Shown here one piece after another: positions 9,069 through 17,675 of a DNA stretch of 64,000 nt. The translations under genes and the position numbers were made by a program. The DNA is from an uncultured Myxococcales bacterium (GTDB lineage Bacteria; Myxococcota; Myxococcia; Myxococcales; Myxococcaceae), in contig CALJKW010000040.1 in NCBI GenBank assembly GCA_937980205.1, positions 1 through 64,000 on the forward strand, in the 5' to 3' direction. Positions within the stretch are counted from its first letter, which is position 1. Each line of letters starts with the position of its first letter. A model generated the notes under the pieces. It saw only the letters and a list, made by a program, of their open reading frames with translations, was not told the DNA's origin and ran no database searches.

Positions 9069-11810
9069 ATGACGCTCGTCTTCCCACAGGCGCTGCTGTT
9101 GCTGCTCCCGCTCGCGCTGCTGCTCTGGCGCACCGCGAAGCTGCCTGGCCCGGCGTTCCCGCTGCGCGTCGCCGTCACCGTGCTGCTGGTGCTCGCCCTG
9201 GCGAGGCCGGAGCTCACCTGGAAGAGCGCAGGCTCCGACCTGCTCGTCGTGGTCGACCGGAGCAAGAGCATGCCGCCGCGCGGTGAGGCCCAGGCGGAAG
9301 AGCTGCTGAAGCTGCTCGAGCCCCAGCGCAAACCCGGCGACCGGCTCGGAGTCGTCTCGTTTGGACGAGAAGCGCGCGTCGAGATGCCGCTCACCGAGGC
9401 GTCCGGCTTCGGCGGCTTCACCGCGAAGCTCGACGCCGAGGCCAGCAACCTCTCCGGCGCGCTGGATGCCGCCGGCGACCTCGTGCCGGTCGAGCGCAGC
9501 GGGCGCGTGCTCGTCATCTCCGACGGTCGCGCGACGGGCCTCGACGCGCGAGCGGCGGCGCGCCGGCTCGCGGCCCGCGGCATCCCCGTCGACTTCCGCT
9601 GGCTGGGCCGCGACGACAGCGGGCTCGACATCGCCGTGACGTCGCTCTCGGCGCCGCCGCAGGTCTCGGCGAAGGAGCCGTTCCAGCTCACCGCCACGCT
9701 GCACAGCACCGTGGCGACGAAGGTGAACGTCACACTCGCGCGGCAGGGCAAGGTGCTGCTGAAGGCCGAGCGCGAGGTCGGCGCGGGCGCGTCGACGCTG
9801 ACCTTCGGAGATCTCGTCGACACGCCGGGCCTGTACGCGTACCAGCTGCAGGTCGAGGCGCCGAACGACGGCGTCATCGAGAACGACGTCGGCCGCGCGG
9901 TGGTGCGCGTCGAGGGGCCTCCGAAGGTGCTGGTGCTCACCGACAAGCCGAACGGCACGATGGCGAAGACGCTCGCCGCGGCGGGCCTCGACCTGAAGGT
10001 GACGCCGCCGCTCGCGCTGACGCTCGACCTGCTCGACGACGTCGGAGCCGTGGTGCTCGAGGACGTCGAGGCCTCGCGCCTCTCCGAGTCGGGCCTGCAC
10101 GTGCTGTCGCAGTTCGTGAAGGAGGCCGGCGGCGGCCTGGTGATGACCGGCGGAAAGCACAGCTTCGGCGAGGGCGGTTACCGCAAGAGCCCCGTCGAAG
10201 ACCTGCTGCCCGTCTCGCTGGAGATCCGCGAAGAGCAGCGCCGCGTCGCCATCGCGATGTCCGTCATCATGGACTGCAGCTGCTCGATGGGCGCCACCGT
10301 CCCCGACGGCCGCACGAAGATGGAGCTCGCCGCCGAAGGCGTCGTCGGAGCGCTCGAGCTGCTCAACCCGAACGACGAGGCCTCGGTGCACATGGTCGAT
10401 ACCGGCGCGCACGAGATCTTCGGCATGTCCTCGGTGAGCGACGGCCTGCCGCTCGGCAAGGTCGCGCGCGGCTTCTCCGGCGGCGGAGGCATCTACGTCG
10501 ACGTCGGCCTGCGCACGGCGAAGCGCGAGATCCTCTCCAGCAACAAGGTGACGCGGCACGTGCTGTTGTTCTCCGACGCCGCCGACTCCGAGAACCCGGG
10601 CGACTACAAGGACTCGATCGCGGCGCTGAAGAAGGAGGGCGTCACCATCTCGGTCATCGGCATGGGCAAGCCGAGCGACCCGGACGCGAAGCTGCTCGAC
10701 GAGATCGCGCGCCTCGGCGACGGCCGCATGTACTTCGCGGAGGACGCGACGAGCCTGCCGCGCATCTTCAGCCAGGAGACCATCGCGGTCGCGCGCTCGA
10801 GCTTCGTCGACAGCGCGACGGCGATCGCGCTCGGGCCGGACCTCGGGCTGCTCGGGAAGATGCCGGCGGGCGCGCCGACTCCGGCGGGCGGGTACAACCT
10901 CACGTACGTGAAGCCGCAGGCGTCGGTCGGCCTGCGCACGGAAGACGAGAACAAGGCGCCGGCGCTCGCGTTCTGGCCGCGCGGCACGGGCCGCGTCGCG
11001 GCGCTGATGCTCGAGGTCGACGGGCAGTACACGGGCGAGCAGCGCAGCTGGGCGGGTCGGCGCGCGCTGCTCGAGCAGGCGGTGCGCTGGGTGTACCCGG
11101 AGAAGGTCGGCGGCCTCGACGCGGTCGCGCGCACGACGCTGCAGGGCGACGACCTGCACGTGACGCTCGACTTCGATCCGTCGCAGCCGCCTCCGGCGAA
11201 CGCGCCGACGCTGGTGCTGCTGTCCGGCGACGCGCGGGTCGGGGCCCGCGAGCTGCCGATGCGGTGGGAGGACGAGCAGCGCGCCGGCGCGCACGTCACG
11301 CTGCAGGGCACCGGCACGTGGCACCCGGTGGTGAAGCTGGGCGACCGCGTGTTCCGCGCGGCGCCGGTGACACTGTCCTGGGCGCCCGAGTTCGAGCCGG
11401 GGACCGCGGCCGAAGGCAAGGCGCTGCTCACCTCGCTCGCGAAGCTGACCGGCGGGGAAGAGCGGCTGTCGATGGTGGGCCTGTTCGCCGAGGCCGTGCA
11501 GTCGGCGGCGCCGGTGCCGCTGGCTCCCGCGCTGGTGACGCTCGCGCTCGTGCTGCTGGTGGCCGAGGTGTTCGTGCGCCGCTTCTTCGCCGCGGGCCCG
11601 GTGCGCCGGAAGCCGAAGCCGGTGCCGGTGGCGGCAGGGCCGGGCGTCATCGTGTCCACCCCGCGCGTGTCGGCGCCGCGGCCGGAGCCGGTGAAAGAGC
11701 AGCCAAAGGAAGAGGCACCTCCGCCGCCCCCTCCGGAGCCGAAGAAGCCCGAGCTGTCCGACGCGCTCGCCGCGGCGAGAGACCGCGCGAAGCGGCGCAC
11801 GGGCCGCTGA
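9069..11810 (+). CDS. large membrane protein with two VWA domains
   Basis: A 913-aa protein. Two N-terminal helices (residues about 5-20 and 30-48) are followed by a first VWA domain with motif DRSKS (about 65-69). Next come a beta-rich region and a GATase-like segment (GGGLVMTGGKHSFGEGG, about 355-370). A second VWA domain has the unusual metal motif DCSCS (about 401-405). A C-terminal helix near 830-845 precedes a Pro/Lys-rich tail. This architecture is known from VWA/glutamine-amidotransferase-like membrane proteins of planctomycetes and myxobacteria. The ribosome binding site GGAGG comes from the end of the upstream repeat. It most likely works with the BatA-like and DUF58 proteins. The molecular role is unknown. 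Confidence 0.85.
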   Translation: MTLVFPQALLLLLPLALLLWRTAKLPGPAFPLRVAVTVLLVLALARPELTWKSAGSDLLVVVDRSKSMPPRGEAQAEELLKLLEPQRKPGDRLGVVSFGREARVEMPLTEASGFGGFTAKLDAEASNLSGALDAAGDLVPVERSGRVLVISDGRATGLDARAAARRLAARGIPVDFRWLGRDDSGLDIAVTSLSAPPQVSAKEPFQLTATLHSTVATKVNVTLARQGKVLLKAEREVGAGASTLTFGDLVDTPGLYAYQLQVEAPNDGVIENDVGRAVVRVEGPPKVLVLTDKPNGTMAKTLAAAGLDLKVTPPLALTLDLLDDVGAVVLEDVEASRLSESGLHVLSQFVKEAGGGLVMTGGKHSFGEGGYRKSPVEDLLPVSLEIREEQRRVAIAMSVIMDCSCSMGATVPDGRTKMELAAEGVVGALELLNPNDEASVHMVDTGAHEIFGMSSVSDGLPLGKVARGFSGGGGIYVDVGLRTAKREILSSNKVTRHVLLFSDAADSENPGDYKDSIAALKKEGVTISVIGMGKPSDPDAKLLDEIARLGDGRMYFAEDATSLPRIFSQETIAVARSSFVDSATAIALGPDLGLLGKMPAGAPTPAGGYNLTYVKPQASVGLRTEDENKAPALAFWPRGTGRVAALMLEVDGQYTGEQRSWAGRRALLEQAVRWVYPEKVGGLDAVARTTLQGDDLHVTLDFDPSQPPPANAPTLVLLSGDARVGARELPMRWEDEQRAGAHVTLQGTGTWHPVVKLGDRVFRAAPVTLSWAPEFEPGTAAEGKALLTSLAKLTGGEERLSMVGLFAEAVQSAAPVPLAPALVTLALVLLVAEVFVRRFFAAGPVRRKPKPVPVAAGPGVIVSTPRVSAPRPEPVKEQPKEEAPPPPPPEPKKPELSDALAAARDRAKRRTGR

Positions 11811-11824
11811 GAGCTCCCGCTCTC
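11809..11824. terminator. short hairpin after VWA gene
   Basis: GAGAGC-TCCC-GCTCTC forms a perfect 6-bp stem overlapping the stop codon. There is no T run, so it is only a weak terminator candidate between two convergent genes. Confidence 0.25.
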
Positions 11825-11870
11825 GCTCGGTGAAGCCGGTGAACTCCCGAAGGCGCGTTCGACTCCACGC

Positions 11871-13013
11871 CTACTTCGCGACCGTCCCCGCATCCGGGGC
11901 GCCGCCGGCCTTGATCGCCCCGTAGTCGCGCTCCCACGCGTAGTACGGCGCGCAGGTCGCCTGCGTCACGCACTTCAGCTCGGGGGTCTTCCAGAACAGA
12001 ATCTTCCCGAACAGCTCGAAGCCGTTGTCGTCGCAGAACTTCGTCTCACCGGGCGCGGGCGCGCGACAAGCGGTGGGCACGGCAGGCAGCGAGCCGAACC
12101 ACTCGGACACCGCGGACTGCACCTCGGGCCGCAGCGACCACTCCATCCACGCGTAGGCGCAGTTCGGGTGCGGAGCGTCGACGGCGAGCATCGTGGTGTC
12201 GGCCCAGCCGGTGCAGCCCTCTTCGGGGATCACGGACTCGATGTTCTTCTTCTCGGCCTTCAGCGCGTTCACCTGGTACGGCCAGCCGCTGGACGCGACG
12301 ATCTTCCGCGCCTTGAAGTCCTCGATGTGTGCGGTGGCGTCGTGCCAGTAGCGCAGCACGAGCCCCTTCTGCTTCCGCAAGAGCTCGAGCACCGCGGCGT
12401 ACTGCTGCGGCGCGAGCTCGTACGGGTCCTTGATGCCGAGCGCGGGCTTCGTCTTCATCAGGTACAGCGCCGCATCCGCGATCGCGATGGGCCCGTCGTA
12501 CGCCTCGACGCGGCCGGCGTTCGGCTTCCCGTCGGGCAGCTTCTGCGGCTCGAACAGCACCGACCAGCTCTTCGGCGGAGTCCGGAACACGCTCTTGTCG
12601 TAGATGAGCACGTTCGGCCCCCACTGGTACGGCACGCCCCAGTGCTGCCCGTCGACGGTGTGCCACGCGGCGTTCTGCAGCCGCGGGTCGACCGACTTCC
12701 ACGACGGCAGGCGCGCGACGTCGACCTTCTGCACGCGCCCCATCTTCACCAGCCGCAGGCTCGCGTCGCCCGAGGCCGTCACGAGGTCGAAGCCGGGCTG
12801 CTTCATCAGCGCGACCATCTCGTCGCTCGTGTTCGCGGTCTTCACCTCGACCTTGCACCCGGAGATGGCCTCGAACGGCGTGACCCAGTCGTACTTCTTG
12901 TCGGTCTCGCCGCGCTCGAGGTAGCCGGGCCAGGCGATGATCTTGAGCGCGCCTTCGTTCGCAGCCGGTGCGGCGGAGATCGCGAGCTGCAACAGCCACA
13001 GACACGTCGTCAT
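11871..13013 (-). CDS. periplasmic polyamine-type solute-binding protein (PotD-like)
   Basis: A 380-aa secreted protein starting at the ATG at 13013; the longer frame upstream lacks coding character. MTTCLWLLQLAISAAPA is a cleavable signal peptide. The mature part begins GALKIIAWPGYLE and contains KVEVKTANTSDEM, GFDLVTASGD and WGVPYQWGPNVLIYD, all landmarks of the PotD/spermidine-putrescine binding fold. No ABC permease or ATPase gene is nearby, so it is an orphan receptor or uses a transporter encoded elsewhere. Substrate specificity cannot be read reliably. Confidence 0.85.
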   Translation of the reverse strand: MTTCLWLLQLAISAAPAANEGALKIIAWPGYLERGETDKKYDWVTPFEAISGCKVEVKTANTSDEMVALMKQPGFDLVTASGDASLRLVKMGRVQKVDVARLPSWKSVDPRLQNAAWHTVDGQHWGVPYQWGPNVLIYDKSVFRTPPKSWSVLFEPQKLPDGKPNAGRVEAYDGPIAIADAALYLMKTKPALGIKDPYELAPQQYAAVLELLRKQKGLVLRYWHDATAHIEDFKARKIVASSGWPYQVNALKAEKKNIESVIPEEGCTGWADTTMLAVDAPHPNCAYAWMEWSLRPEVQSAVSEWFGSLPAVPTACRAPAPGETKFCDDNGFELFGKILFWKTPELKCVTQATCAPYYAWERDYGAIKAGGAPDAGTVAK

Positions 13014-13196
13014 GAGTCCCCTCGGTGGCTGGACCCTGCGTGTGCCCTTTCGGCCACTGAGTGGGTCGCGAGCGCAGGCGGCGCGCCGCTCTCGCGGTGA
13101 GGCAGCGACTCGAAGCAGGCGTACAGCCCCACACCTCACCTTCAGCCAGCGCCTCGGCGAGCCAGCTCGCGGCGACCTCGCGCGCGGCGTGAGGCT

Positions 13197-13604
13197 TCAG
13201 CGAAGCGTCTGCACCGGCGCGCTCGCCTCGCGCGTCGCGGACTGCTCGCTGGCCCGGCCAGCTCCCGGACGCGGCTGCGCGCAGATGAACCGCGTGCGGC
13301 CCGGCCCCGCAGTCAGCGTCTGACCGTCCTCGGTCGGCTCGTGCGGCGGCTCGGGCATCACCAGGTCGCAGCCGAGCGCCCGGGCTTCCTTGCGCGCCTT
13401 CTGGGCGACGACGGCGGCGGGAGTCGTCTCGCGATGTCGCACGTCGATGACGCCGACCATCAGGTACTCCGACGGTAGCAGGCCGCCCTCGAGCCACTTC
13501 GGCTCGTGCTGCGACGGTTTCGGATCGAAAGAGGCGTCGAATTGATCGAACCGCGTCGTCACGCACGCGATGGACAAGAGCCCCACCCAGAGCAGATTGC
13601 GCAT
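13197..13604 (-). CDS. small putative lipoprotein, unknown function
   Basis: A 135-aa protein with a short signal MRNLLWVGLLSIAC that suggests lipidation at Cys14. The rest is polar, with one hydrophobic strand (SEYLMVGVIDVR), a helix (AAVVAQKARKEARALGCDLV) and a CxxP-type end. Proteins of this shape (YajG-like or DUF4156-like, where a conserved residue run precedes GCD) are common in myxobacteria, but I do not recognise a named family. It starts 114 bases from the divergently transcribed lipase gene. Confidence 0.65.
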   Translation of the reverse strand: MRNLLWVGLLSIACVTTRFDQFDASFDPKPSQHEPKWLEGGLLPSEYLMVGVIDVRHRETTPAAVVAQKARKEARALGCDLVMPEPPHEPTEDGQTLTAGPGRTRFICAQPRPGAGRASEQSATREASAPVQTLR

Positions 13605-13718
13605 CTCATGAAGTCTCTAACCGGCGGCGCTGCTCGCGGCGCCAGGGCCACCGGGCGGTGACGAACCTGGGGACGCCGGCATGAACGAGGCGACGTCTTT
13701 GGGTAACGTCCGCCCGCG

Positions 13719-15365
13719 ATGCGACGGGTCCGCACGCTGCTGCTCCTCGCCGCGCTGGGCGCCTGCGACGCGGATCCCGGCCCTCCGCCGAGCGAGCTCG
13801 GCACGTTTCCGTATCACCCGCTCGTCTACACGCTCGACCTCGCGATCCTCGCGTACCAGCTGCACTGCCAGTCGCTCGTCTGGCCGATCGACCCCTTCTA
13901 CGAAGAGCGCGCCGCGACGACGCGCTCCGAGCTGATGGCGTCGATTCGGGGCTGGGCGGAGCGTCGCGGCGCCCGGCAGGTGACGGCGCGCGTCGGGCTC
14001 GAGGCCTACCGTGGTCCGGGCGTGCTCGCGGGCCTCGAGGACAACGCCACGCACGATCCGATCGTCTACGACTACTCGCGCCTCCACCCGTGGAGCGACG
14101 CGCTGATGAACGCGTCCGGCACCTGGACCGAGTACCTCACTCCGCGGGAGATCACCGGCCGCATCCGCGAGGTTTGGGTGAGCGCGCGCGAGGTCGGCGC
14201 CGACGGCGGCGTCGCGTTGATGCCCGTTCCGGAGGGCCGTGAAGATCACGACGCCGACGCCACCGACGTGCTGTGCGCGTTCGAGGGCGGCACCGGCGAC
14301 AAGGGCGAGCCGGGGCAGCCGCCCTCGTTCAGCCTGATGGGCTTCGCGCTCGCGCGCGACACCGGGGCCGCCGGTTGGGACCTGCACGTGGCCTTTCGCG
14401 GCAGCCGCAGCGGCTCGGCCGAGCGCGCGGTCACGCAGGCGCTCAGCACCGCGGCCGCGGCGGGCAACCCGGATTGGATCACCGACCTGGGCTGGGCCAA
14501 CGTGAACGTCATCGCCGGCGCGCGCGACATCACCACCGTCGGCGGCGTGCACCGCGGCTTCGCCCGCTCGATGAAGTCGATTCTGCCGACCGCGTTTCAG
14601 TGCATCGCGAAGCTCGGCGAGCTGCGCCAAGGCGTCACGCCGGCGAACGTCTACGTCACCGGCCACAGCCTGGGCGGCGGGCTCGCCCAACACTTCGTCA
14701 GCGCGGTGCTGCTGGGAGATCAGTACGGCCCCGGCGGCAGAGGTCCCGCGATGCCCGCGGCGCTGAAGGCGTGGCCGTGGCAGCAGCTCAAGCTCGTCAC
14801 GTACAGCGCTCCGCTCGCGGGGGACTACGAGTGGGCGCAGCCGCTGACGCGCGATGAGCTGCAGTCGCAGTTCTTCGACCCGGGCCCCGTCGCGAGCTCC
14901 GACGGAGCTGCCCGCCTCGCCCTCGACCCCGGCATCCCGACGCGGCTTCACGACCGCGAGCGGCCCGCGGCGTTTCGCCTGCTCGTCTCGAGGGACCCGG
15001 TGACGACCACCAAGATCGGCGGCGGGGGGAACCACGTCGGCACCACGGTGTACGTGAACGGCCAGGCGTTCATCGACTGGATCGGGCTGCCGAACTTCGA
15101 CGATCACGAGCCGGTCACGGTGCGCCGGTACCTCACCGACGCGTTCAAAGATCCGCGCATCCCCGAGCGCGCGTGGCGGTACCGGCAGCTCGCCGAGCTG
15201 GCTCCGGCGTGGGACTCGACGCAGCGCCACACGCGCGCCGAGCTCGAGAAGCTGGGCGCGGGCCTGCGTGCCTACTACGCCGAGCACGGGCTGTTCTTCG
15301 ACGATGCGGCGTTCGCGCGCGACCTCGAGCTGATGTTCGAGATCGAAGCGGGGACGGCGGATTGA
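13719..15365 (+). CDS. class 3 lipase-like lipoprotein
   Basis: A 548-aa protein with a lipoprotein signal (MRRVRTLLLLAALGAC, Cys16). The catalytic elbow GHSLGGG places the nucleophile serine near residue 316, in the setting VYVTGHSLGGGLA typical of fungal-type lipases (Lipase_3). Upstream, DLHVAFRGS provides the oxyanion-side strand seen in that family. Asp and His of the triad are likely in the C-terminal part (SRDPVT and NHVGTTVYV). It probably acts on lipid esters at the cell surface or in the periplasm. Confidence 0.85.
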   Translation: MRRVRTLLLLAALGACDADPGPPPSELGTFPYHPLVYTLDLAILAYQLHCQSLVWPIDPFYEERAATTRSELMASIRGWAERRGARQVTARVGLEAYRGPGVLAGLEDNATHDPIVYDYSRLHPWSDALMNASGTWTEYLTPREITGRIREVWVSAREVGADGGVALMPVPEGREDHDADATDVLCAFEGGTGDKGEPGQPPSFSLMGFALARDTGAAGWDLHVAFRGSRSGSAERAVTQALSTAAAAGNPDWITDLGWANVNVIAGARDITTVGGVHRGFARSMKSILPTAFQCIAKLGELRQGVTPANVYVTGHSLGGGLAQHFVSAVLLGDQYGPGGRGPAMPAALKAWPWQQLKLVTYSAPLAGDYEWAQPLTRDELQSQFFDPGPVASSDGAARLALDPGIPTRLHDRERPAAFRLLVSRDPVTTTKIGGGGNHVGTTVYVNGQAFIDWIGLPNFDDHEPVTVRRYLTDAFKDPRIPERAWRYRQLAELAPAWDSTQRHTRAELEKLGAGLRAYYAEHGLFFDDAAFARDLELMFEIEAGTAD

Positions 15366-15385
15366 AGCCGCGTCTGGTTGCTCCA

Positions 15386-15402
15386 CCGCTCAGCGTGAAC
15401 GG
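15386..15402. repeat. palindromic intergenic repeat, single right arm
   Basis: CCGCTCAGCGTGAACGG, an isolated right arm of the repeat family, lies between two convergent genes. Confidence 0.7.
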
Positions 15403-15415
15403 TGCTTTTCCCTTC

Positions 15416-16123
15416 CTAGAACCGGTAGCCCACCGACACCAGCGGCAGCCCCATCAGCCCCGCGAGGTAGAAGAACCCGAACGCGTACGAGGTGCGAAAC
15501 GGCGCGTCGTACCCGAACGGCGACTGACCCGCGCGCGCGGAGATGCCGACGAGCGGCAGCTTCACCGCGAACGTGAAGCCGGCGGGCCCGTCGTAGCGAA
15601 GACCGGCGCCTGCTCCGAGGCCGAGGTACGTGTACGGCCCGCTCACGTGCAGCGGCAGCACCATCGCGAACGCGTCGACGTGCCAGTTGCTGCCCTTGCG
15701 GACCGGCAGCGACACGCCGGCGCCGATCGCGAACGCGAGCCACGGCGAGGTGCCCGCGAGCGTGGTGAGCGGGAAGAGCACGTTGCCGTTCACGAACCCG
15801 TAGAAGCGCTCGTACCGCGCGTCGGCCATCAGCGAGACCGAGAGCCCGAAGTGCAGTCCGACGATGCGCTGGCGCGGCGGCTCTACCGGCGCGTCCACCG
15901 CGCGCAGCTTCACGACCCGCTCGCGCGGCAGCGAGACGACCTCGTTGTCGTCGGCTCGCGCGACGGTCACCCACGCGTCCTCGAAGCCGACGAGGCGGCC
16001 TTCGACGGCAGGCTGCCCCTCGACCTCGAGCTCGACGACGCTGCCGGTCATCGCGCGCAGGCTGGCGTCGGGGACCGCGGCGTCCGCGGCGCCAAGCACC
16101 AGCGCGACGGCCGCAGCGATCAG
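15416..16123 (-). CDS. putative outer-membrane or secreted protein, unknown family
   Basis: About 235 aa if translation begins at a CTG at 16123, which overlaps the TGA of the XdhC-type gene (CTGA). There is no ATG, GTG or TTG at a sensible place, and this start gives a good signal peptide (IAAAVALVLGAADA). A GTG at codon 10 would cut into it. After the signal comes a short SH3-like or LSm-like beta region (VEGRLVGFEDAWVTVARAD). The C-terminal half alternates hydrophobic and Gly residues and ends SVGYRF with a terminal aromatic, like a small beta-barrel. It is likely cotranscribed with the gene upstream. Confidence 0.7.
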   Translation of the reverse strand: MIAAAVALVLGAADAAVPDASLRAMTGSVVELEVEGQPAVEGRLVGFEDAWVTVARADDNEVVSLPRERVVKLRAVDAPVEPPRQRIVGLHFGLSVSLMADARYERFYGFVNGNVLFPLTTLAGTSPWLAFAIGAGVSLPVRKGSNWHVDAFAMVLPLHVSGPYTYLGLGAGAGLRYDGPAGFTFAVKLPLVGISARAGQSPFGYDAPFRTSYAFGFFYLAGLMGLPLVSVGYRF

Positions 16124-16884
16124 CGCGCGCCCCGCCGGACCGCGATGAGCTGCCCGACGATCGACACCGCGATCTCCGCCGGCGTCAGCGCCCCGATGGC
16201 GACGCCCATCGGAGACTGCATCTTCGCGAGCTCCGCCTCGGTGAACCCCGCGGCCGTGAGCCTCATCTTGAAGCGCTCGGCCTTGCGGCGGCTGCCGATG
16301 ACTCCGAGGTACGCACAGGGTTTGCGCAACAGCGCCTCGACGCACGCCTGGTCGAGCGGGTGGTCGTGCGTCGTGATGCAGAAATACGTGTTCGGACCGC
16401 CCTCGAGCTTCTTCGCGACGTCGGCGGGGTTCGCGAGCGTGAGCTCCATGCCGGGGAAGCGCTCTTTGCTGGCCCACTCGGCGCGCTCGTCGACGACGTG
16501 CACGCGGAAGCCGACGCGGTCGGCGAGGGCGGCGAGCTCCTTCGCGACGTGGCCGGCGCCGAAGACCCAGAGGTGCACGGCGGCCCCGTGCTTCTCGAGG
16601 AAGACGCGCATGCGCCCGCCGCAGCACATGCCGAGGTCGTGGGTGAGGTGCGTCTCGATGAGCTTCGACTGGGCCTCTGGGTCGGCGAGCAGCTGCAGCG
16701 CGGCGTCGACGACCTGCTGCTCGATGGCGCCCCCGCCGACGGTGCCGCGGCGCTCTCCGCCCTCGAGGACCACCATCTTGGAGCCGGGCTTCTGGGGCGT
16801 GGAGCCCGCCGAGTCGATGACGGTGGCGAGGACGAAGGCCCGGCCCTCTTCCTCCAGCCGGGCGATGTCCTGAAAGAGTGCCAT
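16120..16884 (-). CDS. XdhC/CoxI family protein
   Basis: A 254-aa protein starting at one of two adjacent ATGs (16884 or 16887). The N-terminal XdhC_CoxI domain has VLATVIDSAGSTPQKPGSKM and the GTVGGGAIE and GMCCGGRM (around residue 86) motifs. The C-terminal Rossmann domain contains LWVFGAGHVAKELA and AYLGVIGSRRKAERF. XdhC proteins load sulfurated molybdenum cofactor into xanthine dehydrogenase-type enzymes, but no Mo hydroxylase gene is present here. Its gene product could instead serve a distant enzyme. The stop overlaps the start of the downstream membrane protein gene. Confidence 0.9.
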   Translation of the reverse strand: MALFQDIARLEEEGRAFVLATVIDSAGSTPQKPGSKMVVLEGGERRGTVGGGAIEQQVVDAALQLLADPEAQSKLIETHLTHDLGMCCGGRMRVFLEKHGAAVHLWVFGAGHVAKELAALADRVGFRVHVVDERAEWASKERFPGMELTLANPADVAKKLEGGPNTYFCITTHDHPLDQACVEALLRKPCAYLGVIGSRRKAERFKMRLTAAGFTEAELAKMQSPMGVAIGALTPAEIAVSIVGQLIAVRRGAR

Positions 16885-16939
16885 CATCGGCGGGGGAGCT
16901 TGCCTTTCTTCGGTAACAGGAGCAAAAGCCCGCACCACC

Positions 16940-17122
16940 TTGGACGGCGTCATCACCACACGCGATGTCATCAAGAACCTGCCGCTGATCTGGCGCGAGT
17001 TCGGCACCGTGTGCGCGCTGAAGTGCATCAAGGCCGTCGTGAAGCGCGAGCGCACGACGTTCCTCGACGTGGCGTGCGGTCACGAGGCGCCGGTCGCGAA
17101 GAACCGCACGTTCCGGAACTAA
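16940..17122 (+). CDS. small basic protein, possible
   Basis: A 60-codon frame starting with TTG, between two minus-strand genes. The product has an amphipathic N-terminus (VIKNLPLIWREFG), two Cys (VCALKCIK and VACGHE) and a basic middle. Third codon positions are as GC-rich as in the neighbours, and no competing frame on the other strand is plausible, which argues for a real gene. A GGAG at 16919-16922 is rather far upstream for a ribosome binding site. I do not recognise it. Confidence 0.45.
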   Translation: MDGVITTRDVIKNLPLIWREFGTVCALKCIKAVVKRERTTFLDVACGHEAPVAKNRTFRN

Positions 17123-17637
17123 GGCGCGCTCCGTCGCTCTTCCGCGACGAGCCGCTCGAGCAGCTTGAGCCGCTCGTAGAACGTGAGCGTCACTCCGCCC
17201 ACGAGAATCGTGCAGCCGTTCGACAGCGGCGCCGACTGACCTTCGCGGATGGGAACGCTCGCGACCAGGGTGCTCGCCCTGCCGATCGGCTCGAGCTGCC
17301 ACTTCGACGAACGCACGAACAGGCGCGCGTGCTCGCGCGACACGCTCATGTCGTCGATGGTGATCGAGCTGTCGGGCTGGCGGCCGAGCGTGAGGCAGTT
17401 GCCGGGCCGCGTCGGCTCCGGCAGCGGGAAGCAGACGGCGTCGTTGCCGACGGGCACCATCGCTCCGGGCCGCGCCGGCAGCTGGGTCTTGCCCGCCTCG
17501 AGGTCCGCGGCCGTCTGCGGCCGCTGGCGCGCGCCCGGCTCCCAGACCAGCCACGCGTGCGGGTACCTCGCATCGAAGCGGTCACCCAGCAGCGCACGCT
17601 GCCGGGTCAACAGTGAGAGCAGGTAGCCCTGGATCAT
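17119..17637 (-). CDS. FHA domain protein
   Basis: A 172-aa cytoplasmic protein starting at ATG 17637; longer starts would overlap the divergent gene. The FHA core lies in the second half: CLTLGRQPDSSITIDD then VSREHARL, giving the GR and SxxH phosphothreonine-binding residues, then the LNG-type turn (LSNGCTILVGG). FHA proteins read Thr-phosphorylated partners of Ser/Thr kinases, which are abundant in myxobacteria. It is divergent from the AgmX-like gene, whose N-terminus also has FHA-like character, so the two may belong to one signalling or envelope module. Confidence 0.85.
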   Translation of the reverse strand: MIQGYLLSLLTRQRALLGDRFDARYPHAWLVWEPGARQRPQTAADLEAGKTQLPARPGAMVPVGNDAVCFPLPEPTRPGNCLTLGRQPDSSITIDDMSVSREHARLFVRSSKWQLEPIGRASTLVASVPIREGQSAPLSNGCTILVGGVTLTFYERLKLLERLVAEERRSAP

Positions 17638-17675
17638 GTCGACGACGCGGCAACCGTAACGACTCGACTGGGAAC

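Noticed and set aside
13014..13196. Minus-strand coding remnant between the solute-binding protein and the small lipoprotein
   Set aside because: A readable stretch exists in one frame but without start, family or conserved motif; judged to be non-coding leader.
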